Shown here: positions 47,612 through 58,242 of the stretch, in pieces
Layout of the letters: each line of letters begins with the position of its first letter
How positions within the stretch are numbered: position 1 is the stretch's first letter
Origin: Taeniopygia guttata
Lineage: Eukaryota; Chordata; Aves; Passeriformes; Estrildidae
DNA: 64,000 nucleotides
Direction: 5' to 3'
Assembly: GCF_048771995.1 (NCBI RefSeq)
Contig: NC_133026.1
Span: 150,621,001-150,685,000, forward strand
Notes under the pieces: model-generated
Told to the model about the DNA's origin: nothing
What the model saw: the letters and a program-made list of their open reading frames with translations, nothing else
The model's database searches: none
Translations under genes and position numbers: made by a program

Positions 47612-48526
47612 TGAGAGTGGCTGAGAGGCTGGCCCAGAGGCTGGGGATCAGTGGCACGAAGCCCAGATGGAGTCAAGTCTCAAGGGAAGCATGTCGAGAG
47701 TTGCATCCATGAGGCCCAGCCTGTTGGAGATCCTCAGCAAGGGTGGGGGCAGTGGAGTGTGAAAGAAGGGCAGTGGAGGACCAGCAAGATCCTGAAAGAG
47801 TGGAGCAGCTTTCCTAGAGGAGAGCTGGGATTCCCAGGAGACAAGGATGGATGGGGGTGTCATGAGTGTGGATGAATCCCTGGTGGCAAAGGATGAATCC
47901 AGGGTGCCTGGTTGTTCTCAGCAGTGGAGCAGAAGAGGGAAGGGCACAAATGGAAATGGATGCAATTCTCTGGGCAGAGAAGGCAAGAACTTTTCATTGT
48001 GATAGATGTAAGAAAGTGAAAGCGGTGATGGGATCTCGGAGACGCCATCTGATGTCCTGGGAGATCCAAAATTGAGCTATCCATTGCTCTAAGATTCCCC
48101 TCTTGCTGACTTGCTTAATCAGTGGGGTGGAAGCACTTGCAGTCCTGAGTTGGTGTCAAAGGCAATGATGTTATTTCTTTTTTTTTGTGGTGGAGTTTAG
48201 AGTGTCTTGTTGGGAAGAGATTTTGCCAAGTGTCTGCTGGCATGGAGTGACTCTTCCAGTTTTATGCTCAGGAGGGGATTGGGTCAAATGCTTTGGTGTA
48301 TCAGGATGGGGGATTGTGTCCATTTTAGGCGGTGTTTCCCTCTGTCCCTGCTTCCCTCAAAAGTCTTGGTTATTACTGGTGGTGACCGATTTTCTAAGAA
48401 AGGATTTGTTGCCCTTTTCCATCCATCCCAATGGCCTGTTTATTGCAAGAAATGTGCTGGAGGAGGGTGTGAGTGCATTGGAATTCAAAAGGAATGGAGT
48501 TATCTGAGGCTTTGATGCAAGAGAAC
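47612..48526. repeat. Array spacer 16 (remnant)
   Basis: Only the right part of a spacer: CR1-b about 47640-48130, 9-T tract near 48178, and the 3' flank of gene 17. No gene. Confidence 0.72.
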
Positions 48527-48678
48527 TTTATTGAGGCAAAAGATGGAAAAGACAAAGGAAGGAAGTGGAAAGGATTGTGTAAGGAGCAAGAAGGGCAATG
48601 ATCAGCCGAGGTGCTTTCCTTGCAGGTTCTGTTGCCTGAGGATCAAATTTCCTGTGTCAGGAGTGTTGCTAAAGGCCC

Positions 48679-48990
48679 TTAGCAGATGTAGCCACCCCTC
48701 CTGCCATAGCAGCCCAGGCCTCCCAGCCCGTAGCCAAGGCCAAAGCCAAATCCACCAGAGATGGGCTGTCCCTGGGCGTTGAGTTCACTGCCCAGAGCAG
48801 CCGAGGAGGTGGATCCGACGGCGGTGTTCTGGGGGAAGGAGGTCATGATGGGTCCTGGCAGGGTGACCAGCACAGGGGAAGGGTTGATGATGACGCGGGA
48901 ATCCTGGCATTGCAGGGCACAGGGCTCGTTGCAGCTGTTGGCCAGCGGGGTGGGTCCGCAGGTGGATCCGCAGCGGGTGTTGCAGGCCAT
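48679..48990 (-). CDS. Feather beta-keratin gene 17 (103 aa)
   Basis: Last gene of the core subfamily; protein identical to genes 3 and 6. Its surroundings are different: the intron (49010-49201) and upstream region are much more diverged than in genes 1-15 and exon 1 contains an insertion near the donor (ctgctcctcctgctcctgc on the gene strand) also found in genes 18 and 19. So a core-type CDS sits in an older-type unit. Polyadenylation signal 48527-48532. Confidence 0.96.
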   Translation of the reverse strand: MACNTRCGSTCGPTPLANSCNEPCALQCQDSRVIINPSPVLVTLPGPIMTSFPQNTAVGSTSSAALGSELNAQGQPISGGFGFGLGYGLGGLGCYGRRGGYIC

Positions 48991-49272
48991 GGGTGTGGTG
49001 TGGAGGGTCCTGGAAGAAAGAGGGGTGAGGAATTGCAGGGATACAGGGGTGTTAAAGGCTGTGGTGCAAGATGGTGAGGGAATATGGAGGCTGTTCTGGG
49101 GCTGAGGGGAGGTGTGAGGATTGTGGATGCTTGGGCTGAGCATACTGGAACAGAGGGACTCAGGGTTTCAGGAGCATGATGGTCAAGGGCTTGAGGCTCA
49201 CCTGGTTGTCAGCAGGAGCAGGAGGAGCAGGTGTCAAGAGAAGTGTGTGTGGGAGAGAGGCTCTGGGCCGGC

Positions 49273-49310
49273 TTTTATGCTGGTCCTGGATGTGTGGGAT
49301 AACCCTTCCC
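49273..49310 (-). promoter_or_regulatory. Keratin gene 17 core promoter
   Basis: CATAAAA at 49273-49279; the dyad is lost and the CACCCC stretch altered. Confidence 0.72.
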
Positions 49311-50335
49311 TGGGGCATTTTTTGGCAGCACCTCTTTGCTGACCCACTCTGCTGAGTCATGAGGTGGGGAGTATTTTCCTTCCCAAAACACTGCAATTCC
49401 ACGTTCAGCTGTTGATGCTGTGTCCATCTGTCCTTGGCGGCAGCTTTAATGTGTGAGTTTAAGAGACCATAATTTGGTGGTGATGATGTTTTTCAGGAAA
49501 GGCTGAAGTCATGAAGAAGCTTTGGACAGTCAGGTGTCATCAGTGAGGTCACCATGTGTGCTGTGCTTTGTCGGTGTCTTGTGAAGAGGTGCATCATTCC
49601 CCCCACAGCCACACCAGGCTGGTCTGGGCTTTGCAGCTCTTTTGGAGGTGAGCAGTGCCCCCTTCCATTACACTGTCTCCTTCCTTACCATGTTTTCAAC
49701 TTTCTAAACCTGTCCATATGCTGTGATTTATTTCCTGGAATTGGGCAGGCTATCCCATTTATGTGTTCAGGGATGCCTCCTGTGCTCCCCAAAGTCTTGT
49801 GTTGGTTCATCATAGCTGGTGAAGGATAAGAGGAACAAGACATGTGAGGACCAGTTGGAGGAAGTGGAGATGTTTAATTTTCAGAAAAAGAGTTGCTCTC
49901 TAGAGGCACCTGAATGGAAATCATAACATCTGTTTTGCGTGGTGCAGCTGTGCAAGTGATAAGGAGGTGGAGAGTGTTTTCCTTCCAGCAACTGTACATC
50001 TCCAAGTCCTACCCTTAAGTCCGCGTCCATCTGACCTAGGCAGCAGCTTTTAAGTAAGAGTTGGTATTTGGGAAGATTTCCTTGGAAGGCGTGTGTCAGG
50101 GAAGCCAGAATATCCAGCAAAACCTAGGAATAATATGGGTGTCATCAATGAGGTCATTCTGTGGCACCTGTGTGGTTTAGTTTGTGGGTGTGTTGTCAAG
50201 GGGAGCCCTCTTCACCCTGCCAGGCTGCTCTGGGCTTTGCGGCTGTGCTGGGCATTCACACCTGCCCCTTGCAGTGCATTTATTCCCTTGATTTATTAAA
50301 AAAATATGGATATTGATCTAGTATCGATATCCAAC
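49311..50335. repeat. Spacer 17, left part: two upstream modules
   Basis: Distal promoter block with core tccttggcggcagcttt at about 49430-49448, then a CR1-a fragment at about 49813-49925, then a second partial copy of the upstream block with core gacctaggcagcagctttt at about 50033-50051, continuing through 'gtgttgtcaaggggagccc' near 50190-50210. No gene. Confidence 0.6.
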
Positions 50336-50966
50336 TGTGACGGACAAAAACTCTCTAACAGTTTAAAGTCAGAAAGTGTGTGTTTATTGTGTGCGGGATC
50401 GCTCCCAAATACACACCGCACCTTCCAGGTGATTACAGAGTCTTTTTATCCATACAAGTATTGAATACACAAAATACAAATGCATATTCATAATTTTGGT
50501 ACATCCCATTCCCCGCTTCGTATGCTAATCACTCCAAAAGCTATTAAGCATGCGTAGTTTGTCCCTTGAAATGGGTCGGTGGTCCCTTTTATGGGGAGGG
50601 GTCCCAAAATGAGGAAGTAAATGAAGTCTTCCTCGTTCTGACCTTTCTACCTTTTCAATGCGAGTATGACAAATGAACTCTTGGTAGAACTCCCATTCCT
50701 TGTCTTCAATTGGTTTCAGAACAGAGGAGGCCCAAAATTGTCTTATGTTCCTAAAAGCTATTTATCAGTTTCTATATTCTTCATTATAAACCCAGCTAAC
50801 CAAACATTGTGCTGACAAGCAATTAATTATTAGTTAACTACTAACTCCTAACTTCATCAAGGCCTGCTCATTTATTATTCTTATTTTAATTAACTCTAGT
50901 AAGGCTTATTTCTAACTAAAATCTTAGCTCCTCAAAATCTCTAAATGCCTTAAAGTTTACGTTTCA
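50336..50966 (-). mobile_element. Solo-LTR-like ERV relic
   Basis: Read on the minus strand it has LTR order: a TATA-like ggataaaaagac, then an AATAAA in a 'cgcacacaataaacac' context, and a terminus tttgtccgtcaca. Minus-strand left limit (about 50966) is approximate; a gtcaca motif occurs near both ends. No internal retroviral genes are seen beside it. Avian endogenous retrovirus, probably ERVL- or ERVK-like; present only in this spacer, so it inserted after the units separated. Looks like a solo LTR, moderately old. Confidence 0.6.
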
Positions 50967-52200
50967 CCCTGTGACTTTGCTAATGGCTCTCCAGGGACCT
51001 TGTTCCTGCAGACAAGGACGGGACTGGTTTTTAATTCTGTTAAGCACTGCCAAGAGCAGGTCAGACAAGAAGATATGAGGAGAGGTTGGCATTAATTTTA
51101 GGGGGTAAAATCAGAAATTAGTGACCTCTGTGTTACCTACAGAGAAGAACATCTAACTGGGGATTATGAGAGAGACATGGCTGGTGTTAACCTCCACCTT
51201 TCACCTAGGGGATTTACTATGTCTCCTACAGCATCATCCCAGAATGGATAGGTTGTGAAAATGGTCAGTGAATTGGACTGCTAGATTTATATCCTATGTA
51301 ACATTCTGGATAAGATCCCAGGTCCAGGTGAAGTCAAGTCTCAAGGGACGTAGGTAAAGAGTTGTATCCATAGAGTCAACACTGTTCAACATTCTCAACA
51401 TTTAGGTGGGTTGGTGTGGGCACTTCTGGGCTACCCAGCAGGAGAGCCCCATGGACATCCTGAAACAAAACCGGTACAAGGCTACCAAGATAATCTAAGG
51501 GCTCTTTCACAGAGGATTGAGATACCTGGGACTCCCCGGAGACAAGGATGGACTGGGGAGTGTCATCAGTGTGTGCAAATCCCTGACAGCAGGGAATGAA
51601 TTTGAGGGAGCCTGGCTGTTCTCAGCAGTGCACATGTGCAAGACAAGAGGGCAAGGACAAAAGCCAGATTTAATTTCCTGGGCAAAGAGAGAACTTTTCA
51701 TTGTGAAGGTAGTTGCAGGGGGAAGAGGCGGTGGAGTCTCCTTCCTTGGCAATCCAAACCTGAACTGTGGATGGTTCTGGAAATGCTGGTCTTGCTTGAG
51801 CAGGAGGGTTCCCCGGGGTTCCTGCCCAAAGCAATGATGTTGTTTTTCTGTTTGTAGTGAGTGTTTGAGAGTCCAACTGGGAAGAGAATTTATCAAGAAT
51901 GTTCTGGCATGCAGCATCTTTGCCAGAGCCATGCACAAGAGAGCATGGATGTGTCAAAGCCTTTGGTGTTATCAAGTGATGGGCTTGTCTCATGTTCTGG
52001 AAATTTATCCCCCTTCTCCCTTACATCCTTTGCCAGTCATGGGAGGTACAAGTGGTGACATCTTTGCTAAGAAAGATGTTTTGCCCCTTTTCCATCTCCC
52101 CTAATGGAACTTTCACTCTTGGCATTGTGCTGAGTAAGGAGGTGAGACCACTGGGATTCAAAAACAAAAGGAGGCATCTCAGGTTTTGATGCAACGGAAC
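50967..52200. repeat. Spacer 17, right part
   Basis: 50967-51300 is AT-rich and unassigned. 51310-51808 is an older, clearer version of CR1-b (tcaagtctcaagggac, ctgttctcagcagtgcac, gtggagtctccttccttgg, gcttgagcagga). 51809-52200 is the 3' flank of gene 18, diverged from the core units. No gene. Confidence 0.6.
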
Positions 52201-52358
52201 TTTATTGAGGCAATACAAATGAAGAGAAAGGAGAAGGAAAGTGAAGGGAGCAGGTTGGCAGAGCAGGTTGGGCAAACACCGGCCAAACACCTGCTTTGCT
52301 AAAAGGAGCTGATGCCAGAACACGGACCTGGTGGTACCAGGGATGGTGCTGAGAGCCC

Positions 52359-52697
52359 TCAGCAGTTGTAGCCACAGCCCCTTCTGCCATAGCAGCCCAG
52401 GCCTCCCAGCCCATAGCCAAAGCCACGGCCGTAGCCAAGGCCGTAGCCAAAGCCACCAAATCCACCAGAGATGGGCTGTCCCTGCACACTGAGCTCAGTG
52501 CCCACGGCAGCCGAGGAGGTGGATCCGACGGCGGTGTTCTGGGGGAAGGAGGTCATGATGGGTCCTGGCAGGGTGACCAGCACAGGGGAAGGGTCGATGA
52601 TGACGCGGGAATCCTGGCATTGCAGGGCACAGGGCTCGTTGCAGCTGTTGGCCAGCGGGGTGGGTCCGCAGGGCTGGCAGAGGGTGTTGCAGGCCAT
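52359..52697 (-). CDS. Feather beta-keratin gene 18 (112 aa, subfamily 2)
   Basis: Second-subfamily keratin: head [10 protein letters not shown] (Cys at 10 rather than 11), [13 protein letters not shown], longer tail with GYGRGF insert. Unusual extra Cys in the tail end (RRGCGYNC). Asp36. Stop is TGA where the core genes use TAA. Intron 52718-52917, polyadenylation signal 52201-52206. Codons for about residues 11-64 match the core genes almost base for base, unlike the flanks. Confidence 0.96.
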   Translation of the reverse strand: MACNTLCQPCGPTPLANSCNEPCALQCQDSRVIIDPSPVLVTLPGPIMTSFPQNTAVGSTSSAAVGTELSVQGQPISGGFGGFGYGLGYGRGFGYGLGGLGCYGRRGCGYNC

Positions 52698-52988
52698 GGG
52701 TGTGGTGTGGAGAGTGCCTGGAAGAGAGAGGGGTGAGGCAGGGAAGGGCCATGGGGGTGAGAGGTGTGGTGATGCAGGAGGGCAAGGGAGGCAGGAGAGT
52801 GTGGAGGCTGTTGTGGATCTGTGGGGAGGCGTGAGCACTGCTGAGGCTGGGGGTAAGCCTGCTGGGAGAGAAGGGCCAGGGGTGCAGGAACCGGAAGGTC
52901 AGGGGCTTGAGGCTCACCTGGTTGTTGGCAGGAGCAGGAGGAGAAGGTGTCAGGAGAAGTGTGTGAGGGACAGAGGCTCTGGGCTGGC

Positions 52989-53027
52989 TTTTATGCTGGT
53001 CCTGGAGGGGTGGGACAGCGTTGGCCC
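52989..53027 (-). promoter_or_regulatory. Keratin gene 18 core promoter
   Basis: CATAAAA at 52989-52995 and CCCACCCCTCC are kept; the dyad has one good arm. The distal core gaccttggcggcagcttt lies at about 53156-53173, the usual 160 bp upstream. Confidence 0.78.
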
Positions 53028-53839
53028 ATGGCTTTGGGGCATTTTGCAGGCAGCAGCTCCTGTCTGCCCCAGTCTGGTGAGTCACGAGGTGGGGTGTGTT
53101 TTCCTCTACAGAATTCTGCAGTGTCATGTCCTGCTCTTGAGTCCGTGTCCATCTGACCTTGGCGGCAGCTTTAATGTGACGGTTTTTATTTTGGGAGGAT
53201 TTGCATTTCAGATGTGTCTGAGAATGCAGAGTAGACAACAATAGCTTAGAGGTGTCACTGGAGTTGCCACCCTATTGCTCTTGTGTGGTTCTGTTTGGGG
53301 GTGTGTTGTGCAAAGTGGCTCCATTCCATTCCAGCCGGGTCAGGATGGTCTGGTCTTTGAGAGTGAGGAGCTGAGCTTTCCATCATGGTCATTCTTCCTC
53401 ACATCACCACCTGGTCACCAGACCTGTGTTTTGGACTTGCCTTTCTCCTTGTTTCTGCTCCAGCTTTGCCACGCTGGTGTTATAATGGTTCTTCTGTGGT
53501 GTGACACATCTTAGGAACGGCTGCTGAGTGATCTGGAGAACAAGATTTTGAGTAGTGGATTTAGGAACTGCAGTTTTTTAGATGCAGACAAGGTAGCCAA
53601 AAGAGAAATCGTCTCCCTTTCTTCAGCTCTCTGAAAGGAGTTCTTTTGGAAGACTATTATTGCTCTTTCCTCTTTTTTAGCAGGTGATGGGAAAAGTGGA
53701 AAAGGCCTCAAGTTACTAAACCTTGAGTTGACAAAGGTCATGGGCAGTCTTGTTGAGCTGTCCTTCCTTGAGCAGGTTGGGTTGAATTCCAGAATTCCTA
53801 CACACAGAGTGATGGAACAAGGGGAAATGTCTTCCCACT

Positions 53840-54065
53840 GCCAGAGGGTAGAGTTAGATGGGATATTGTGAAGAAATTCTTCTGGCACAGGCCTGGCACA
53901 GGTTGCCCAGAGAAGCTGACTTCCCCAACCCTGGTAATGATCATGGCCAGGTTGGCCAGGGCTTCGAGCAACCTGGGACAATGGAAGGTGTCTTTGTCCA
54001 CTGCAGGGGTTTGGACAAGAGAATCTTCAAGGTCCTTTCCAAGCAAAAACATCCTACGATGAGTC
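53840..54065 (+). mobile_element. CR1 LINE 3' fragment
   Basis: Good order-preserved match to the CR1 3' end: gatattgtgaagaaattctt, ggcacaggttgcccagagaa, gagcaacctgggacaatgg, aggtgtctttgtccactgc, ttggacaagagaatcttcaa, then catcctacgatga as the 3' terminal motif. Plus-sense and 5'-truncated. Less decayed than the spacer CR1-a/b. Confidence 0.8.
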
Positions 54066-54399
54066 TTTGGTCACCTCCAAGAGGTTCTTTGAGCACTAAT
54101 GATTCCTTTTGCTGTCATTCTGCTTCCTGGGATGGGCACAGCGTCCTGCTGAGGGAGAAGGTTCCTTACCAGGGAGCAAAATTCAATTCCTCATAATCCA
54201 ATGAGGATGGTCAGTGGCAGACTTGTGTGTGGTGTGTTGCACGGAATTGATCCTCCTAAGGGTTCTAAGGGAGCTGGTGAAAGTACTCCCAAGCCACTTG
54301 CGATCTTTTGCCAGCAATCCTGGCCAACTGGAGAGGTCCCAGTTGAAGCAGGCTTGAAAATGGGACTCTTCCCTAGAAGAAGGGCCAGAAGAAGGGTCT

Positions 54400-54935
54400 G
54401 GGCAACTCCAAGCCTATCTGCCTGAGCCCAGTGTTGCAGAAGCTGCTGGAGCAGATCATCTTGAGAGTATTTAATGGCAGGACCACCAGGTGATCAGGCC
54501 CAGCCAGCCTGGCTTTAGCAAAGTCAGGTCCTGATTGCCCAACCTCATCACCTGAGGTGTCAATGTGACCTCCTTAGTAAATGAGGAAAAGGCTGTGGGT
54601 GATTTTTACCTGGAATTTAGTAAAGACTTAAATCTCCAGGTTTGGAAAGGTGTGATGAGGAAGCTGCCCATGGGAAAAGGATCTGGGGGTGCTGGTTGAG
54701 AGTAGCTAAACATGATCCAATGCGTTCCCAAGTGGCCACGAAAATCAGTGGCGTCCTGGTTTGTGTTACCTATAGTGGGGCCAGCAGGACCACCGCAGTG
54801 ACTGTCCCACTGTGCTGGGTACTGGTGAGGCCACACTCTGAATTTCAGTTCAGTTTTAGGCCCCTCACAGCAACAAAGACATTGAGGTGCTTGATGATGT
54901 CCGAAGAAGAGCAAGGATGTTTGTCGCTGTTGAGG
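54400..54935 (+). mobile_element. CR1 LINE reverse-transcriptase fragment
   Basis: Segments such as ggtgatcaggcccagccagc, gtcaggtcctgattgcccaa and gaggaaaaggctgtgggtga match the CR1 RT region (dQVIRPSQ...GRSCLTNL), followed after an internal deletion by the part encoding the 'LVRPHLE' region (actggtgaggccacactctg). Frame broken at many points; old. Confidence 0.7.
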
Positions 54936-54939
54936 TAGG

Positions 54940-55250
54940 ACAGGAACAAAAGAACTCCAGTTCAGAAGGCTAGATGAATTGAACTCAACTGATTTACTTC
55001 AAATATATCACTCTTTTTATTGAGAGCATTGTGCAGACTAATTTTACTGGTCTTAAAGTAAGAACATCTCACACCATTGGTGCTCAGTGAATAACATATC
55101 TATAAACAATGTGAACAACAAGAGAGATACAAACTTATTTACATTCTATTCCAATTCTTTCCCAGGCCCGGCCTGGCAGAAACCTCTCTTTTTCTCTCTG
55201 ACTGAACTGAGAACACCCATAGATGTTGGAGAAGAATGTACAGAACCATT
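54940..55250. other. AT-rich unassigned insert
   Basis: Base composition unlike neighbours; contains tttttattgagag near 55014-55026, which on the minus strand is an AATAAA. It may be an LTR fragment in minus orientation but I do not see both termini. No gene. Confidence 0.3.
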
Positions 55251-55816
55251 TCTGTGAGAGGCAGCTGAGGGAAGGGTGGTTGCTTTGTCTGGGGATCAGG
55301 CTAGCTTGAACTAATGGATTTCCCTGGGTTCCTTATGCACTCCTGGATTCCAGTTCTGGGATGTTCAGAGAGTCCCGGAGGGGAAGAGTTGGACCAATGT
55401 GTGCTGCCATCAGGAAGTAGTGCTGGGGATATGGGCACAAGTCAATTGGTGTGTCCAAGGCTTTGGGAAAAGGAAGAGCCTGTGCTGCATCCTGGATGCC
55501 TGGTGGATGGTCCTGTTGTTGACAAAAATCCCAGGAAAGATCTTGTGGCTCCTTTTCCATGGACACCAATGGGCTGTTGACCCTTGACTTTGTGCTAGGT
55601 GAAGTTGCAAGAGCCTTGGTAGAACAAAGGAGGAGGAGACGTGTGAGGCTATATTCCAGGGAAACTTTATTAAGGCAAAAGAATTACAAGGCAGGAGAAA
55701 GAAGTGGGAAGGGAGGTGGTGTGAGGTGCAACAGGGTGACGGACAGCTGAAGTGCTTTGCTTGCTGGAGCTGTTGCCACCTGACACAGGTGTTGTCAGGA
55801 GTGGTGCTGAGGGCCC

Positions 55817-56155
55817 TTAGCAGATGTAGCCATAGCCCCTCCTGCCATAGCAGCCCAGGCCTCCCAGCCCATAGCCAAACCCACGGCCGTAGCCAAACCC
55901 ATAGCCAAAGCCACCAAATCCACCAGAGATGGGCTGTCCCTGCACACTGAGCTCAGTGCCCACGGCAGCCGAGGAGGTGGATCCGACGGCGGTGTTCTGG
56001 GGGAAGGAGGTCATGATGGGTCCTGGCAGGGTGACCAGCACAGGGGAAGGGTCGATGATGACACGGGAATCCTGGCATTGCAGGGCACAGGGCTCGTTGC
56101 AGCTGTTGGCCAGCGGGGTGGGTCCGCAGGGTCGGCAGAGGGTGTTGCAGGCCAT
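55817..56155 (-). CDS. Feather beta-keratin gene 19 (112 aa, subfamily 2)
   Basis: Head [10 protein letters not shown], Asp36, TELSVQ, tail [13 protein letters not shown] ending RRGYGYIC, stop TAA. Intron 56176-56364 with acceptor tctctttcag, polyadenylation signal 55666-55671. The frame continues upstream through the intron to 56281 by chance. Confidence 0.96.
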   Translation of the reverse strand: MACNTLCRPCGPTPLANSCNEPCALQCQDSRVIIDPSPVLVTLPGPIMTSFPQNTAVGSTSSAAVGTELSVQGQPISGGFGGFGYGFGYGRGFGYGLGGLGCYGRRGYGYIC

Positions 56156-56435
56156 GGGTGTGGAGTGGAGGGTGCCTGAAAGAGAGAGGGGTGAGGCAGA
56201 GTAGAGGGGTGGGGGTATGAGGGGCAGTGATGCCGGAGAGTGAGCGAGTGTGGAGGGTGTTGTGGGGCTGTGGGGAGGCATGAGGGCTGCTGAGGCTGGG
56301 GCTGAGAGTGCTGGAAGAGAGGCCAGAGAAGCAGGAGCAGGAGGGTGAGGGGCTTGAGGCTCACCTGGTTGTCACCAGGAGCAGGAGGAGAAGGAATCAG
56401 GAGAAGTGTGTGAGGGAGAGAGGCACTGGGCTGGC

Positions 56436-56473
56436 TTTTATACTGGTCTGGAGGGGTGGGACATCTTTGTCCC
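56436..56473 (-). promoter_or_regulatory. Keratin gene 19 core promoter
   Basis: The only canonical TATAAAA in the window's keratin promoters (56436-56442). Perfect dyad at 56458-56473; distal core at about 56602-56620. Confidence 0.8.
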
Positions 56474-57807
56474 ATGGCCTTGGGGCATTTTTTAGGCAGC
56501 ATCTCTTTGCTGACCCAGCCTGGTAAGCAATGAGGTGGGAATTGCTTTCCTCACCACATTTCTGCAGTTTCATGTCCTGTTCTTGAGTCTGTGCCTTCAA
56601 CTGACCTTGGCGGCAGCTTTAGAGTGAGTTGGTATTTGGGAGGATGTGATTGTTCAGTGTGTGTCAGGAATGGCTGAATAAACAACCAGAGGCCAGGAGA
56701 GGTGTGATGTCATCAGTGAGGTAATTTTGTGGCACTTATGTACTGTGGTTTTTGAGTGGCTTGTGAAGCCTGGACTCATCCCTTTTTTTTCTTGAATGAG
56801 ATCAAGGGAGAGAAACTGGAACACCAGGTGCTGGTCAGGATGGACTTGTTTAATTTTTAGGGTCTATTTGGATTTCAGAAAATTACATGACAATGAATGC
56901 TTTCATTTTAAGTCTACATCTTGCCGTCATTAAGATATAAAAAAAGCCCCATCAGTCAACAGTGTCTGATCCTTTTTTTATAATGGCTGGTCTGTGACAT
57001 CAATTCTGTTATTCTGCATTCAAACTGTAAGGTTGCGTATCTTACATCCCTTAAACCTCAAAACTGTGCTTCTGTTAGCAAAACCCAATAATTACTACCT
57101 GTTGGTCAGCGTGCTCCTCTTTCCTTCTTTGTCATGCTATCAGCATTTCGTGAGATTTTATGATTCCGTGTCATTCTCTTGAAGCCTTTCCCATCTAACC
57201 TTGACCGCAGCTTTTAAGCACAAGTTAGTATTTGAGATGGTTTGCATGGAACATTGGTGCTAATAAACAGCCAAAATTTAGGAGAGGTGTGGTGTCATCA
57301 ATGAAATGCCCCTGTGACACTCTCTTGCTGTGGTTTGTGGGTGTGCTGTGATGAGGAGCCCCATTCCCTCCCAGCCCTGTCTCACTGTTCTGGGATTTGC
57401 AGCTGTGCTGAAGGTGTTACCTCTTCCCTCACATTCCATTGCTCCCACCTTGATCCCAGCTGGATAAGCCTGACACTAGACCTGACCTTTCCTGTTCACT
57501 CTACTCTGTGGGTGTCTTGGTGCTCCTCTTGCTTTTAAGCTTTTGCTATCCAGGGTAATTAGGTTTCAACTTGGGCTGAGTGCAAAGGGCTGAGGCCCCT
57601 TGTGGTTGTCAGAAAGAGGATTGGGATGTCAGCCAGTGTTTTTTCAGGTGAGCATTTCATGATCTTTGACAACCAGGTGTGGAAACCCAGGGCACCAGGA
57701 ATATTTCTCTGTCTGCTCTGGGATGTCCTGACCCACAGGGGATCACTTTGACCCTCATTCATGGAGAAAGTTTCCTAGACCTCAAGATAAATTAGAAACC
57801 ACAAAAC
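56474..57807. repeat. Spacer 19, left part: duplicated upstream module
   Basis: First upstream block about 56570-56800 (core gaccttggcggcagcttt), then about 380 bp homologous to 60790-61080, then a second block from about 57185 (variant core ttgaccgcagcttttaa near 57201) through 57480. 57540-57807 is unassigned. No gene. Confidence 0.6.
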
Positions 57808-58242
57808 TGTGAAATAGATTGTAGAGAGTAGTTTAGTATGTCACATGGGTGAGAAATTTAGGTTTTAGGATTTTTAGTATGTTATAGATGGGTTCCAGAT
57901 GGAGGGTGTAGGGTGTTGTCTCGAGTTAATTTTTCTTCTTTCCTCTTCCTTCTTCTTCTTGGCTTTAGGTGGTGTCTTGTAATTTGGTATAAAAATCCGC
58001 ATTGCGGGTCTTAAGGGGTCAGTTATTGGGTTAGAAAGGAAAATAATTTAGGTGTCACTTCTTAATTGCGTAGTTTAGTTTTTGATTAGACTTAAAAGGC
58101 CTTGTAACATGACATGGGTAACCATTTTTGTGCTGTTTTTCCTGCATGCAGAAACTGATGCAGACAGTGTGCTGAAGTTTTGATAACAGTAAACAAAAGC
58201 TGAAGACTGAAAAAATCCAATGCGTCTCTCATTCCTGACACA
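57808..58242 (+). mobile_element. Solo-LTR-like ERV relic
   Basis: Ends ...attcctgacaca with a TATA-like ggtataaaaatccgc near 57988, plus-sense. The 3' terminus is clear; the left limit is taken at a TGTGAAATAG and could lie about 25 bp further left. No retroviral genes beside it. ERV of the type common in passerine genomes; family not fixed. It lies between an upstream block and CR1-b and is absent from the other units. Confidence 0.6.

Larger units (their letters stand above)
53028..55665. repeat. Spacer 18: upstream block, CR1 copies, insert
   Basis: Upstream block to about 53350; 53350-53800 unassigned with a poly-T-rich stretch; CR1 3' end about 53840-54065; CR1 reverse-transcriptase fragment about 54400-54935; AT-rich insert about 54940-55250; keratin 3' flank of gene 19 to 55665. 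No CR1-a/CR1-b in the form seen in the core spacers. Confidence 0.6.

Noticed and set aside
53350-53800. Possible further CR1 sequence left of the 53840 copy
   Set aside because: Only weak, short similarities (gatctggagaacaag); not enough to call.
57540-57807. Possible coding exon or element between the upstream block and the LTR
   Set aside because: No conserved frame, splice pair or repeat match that I can support; left as unassigned.
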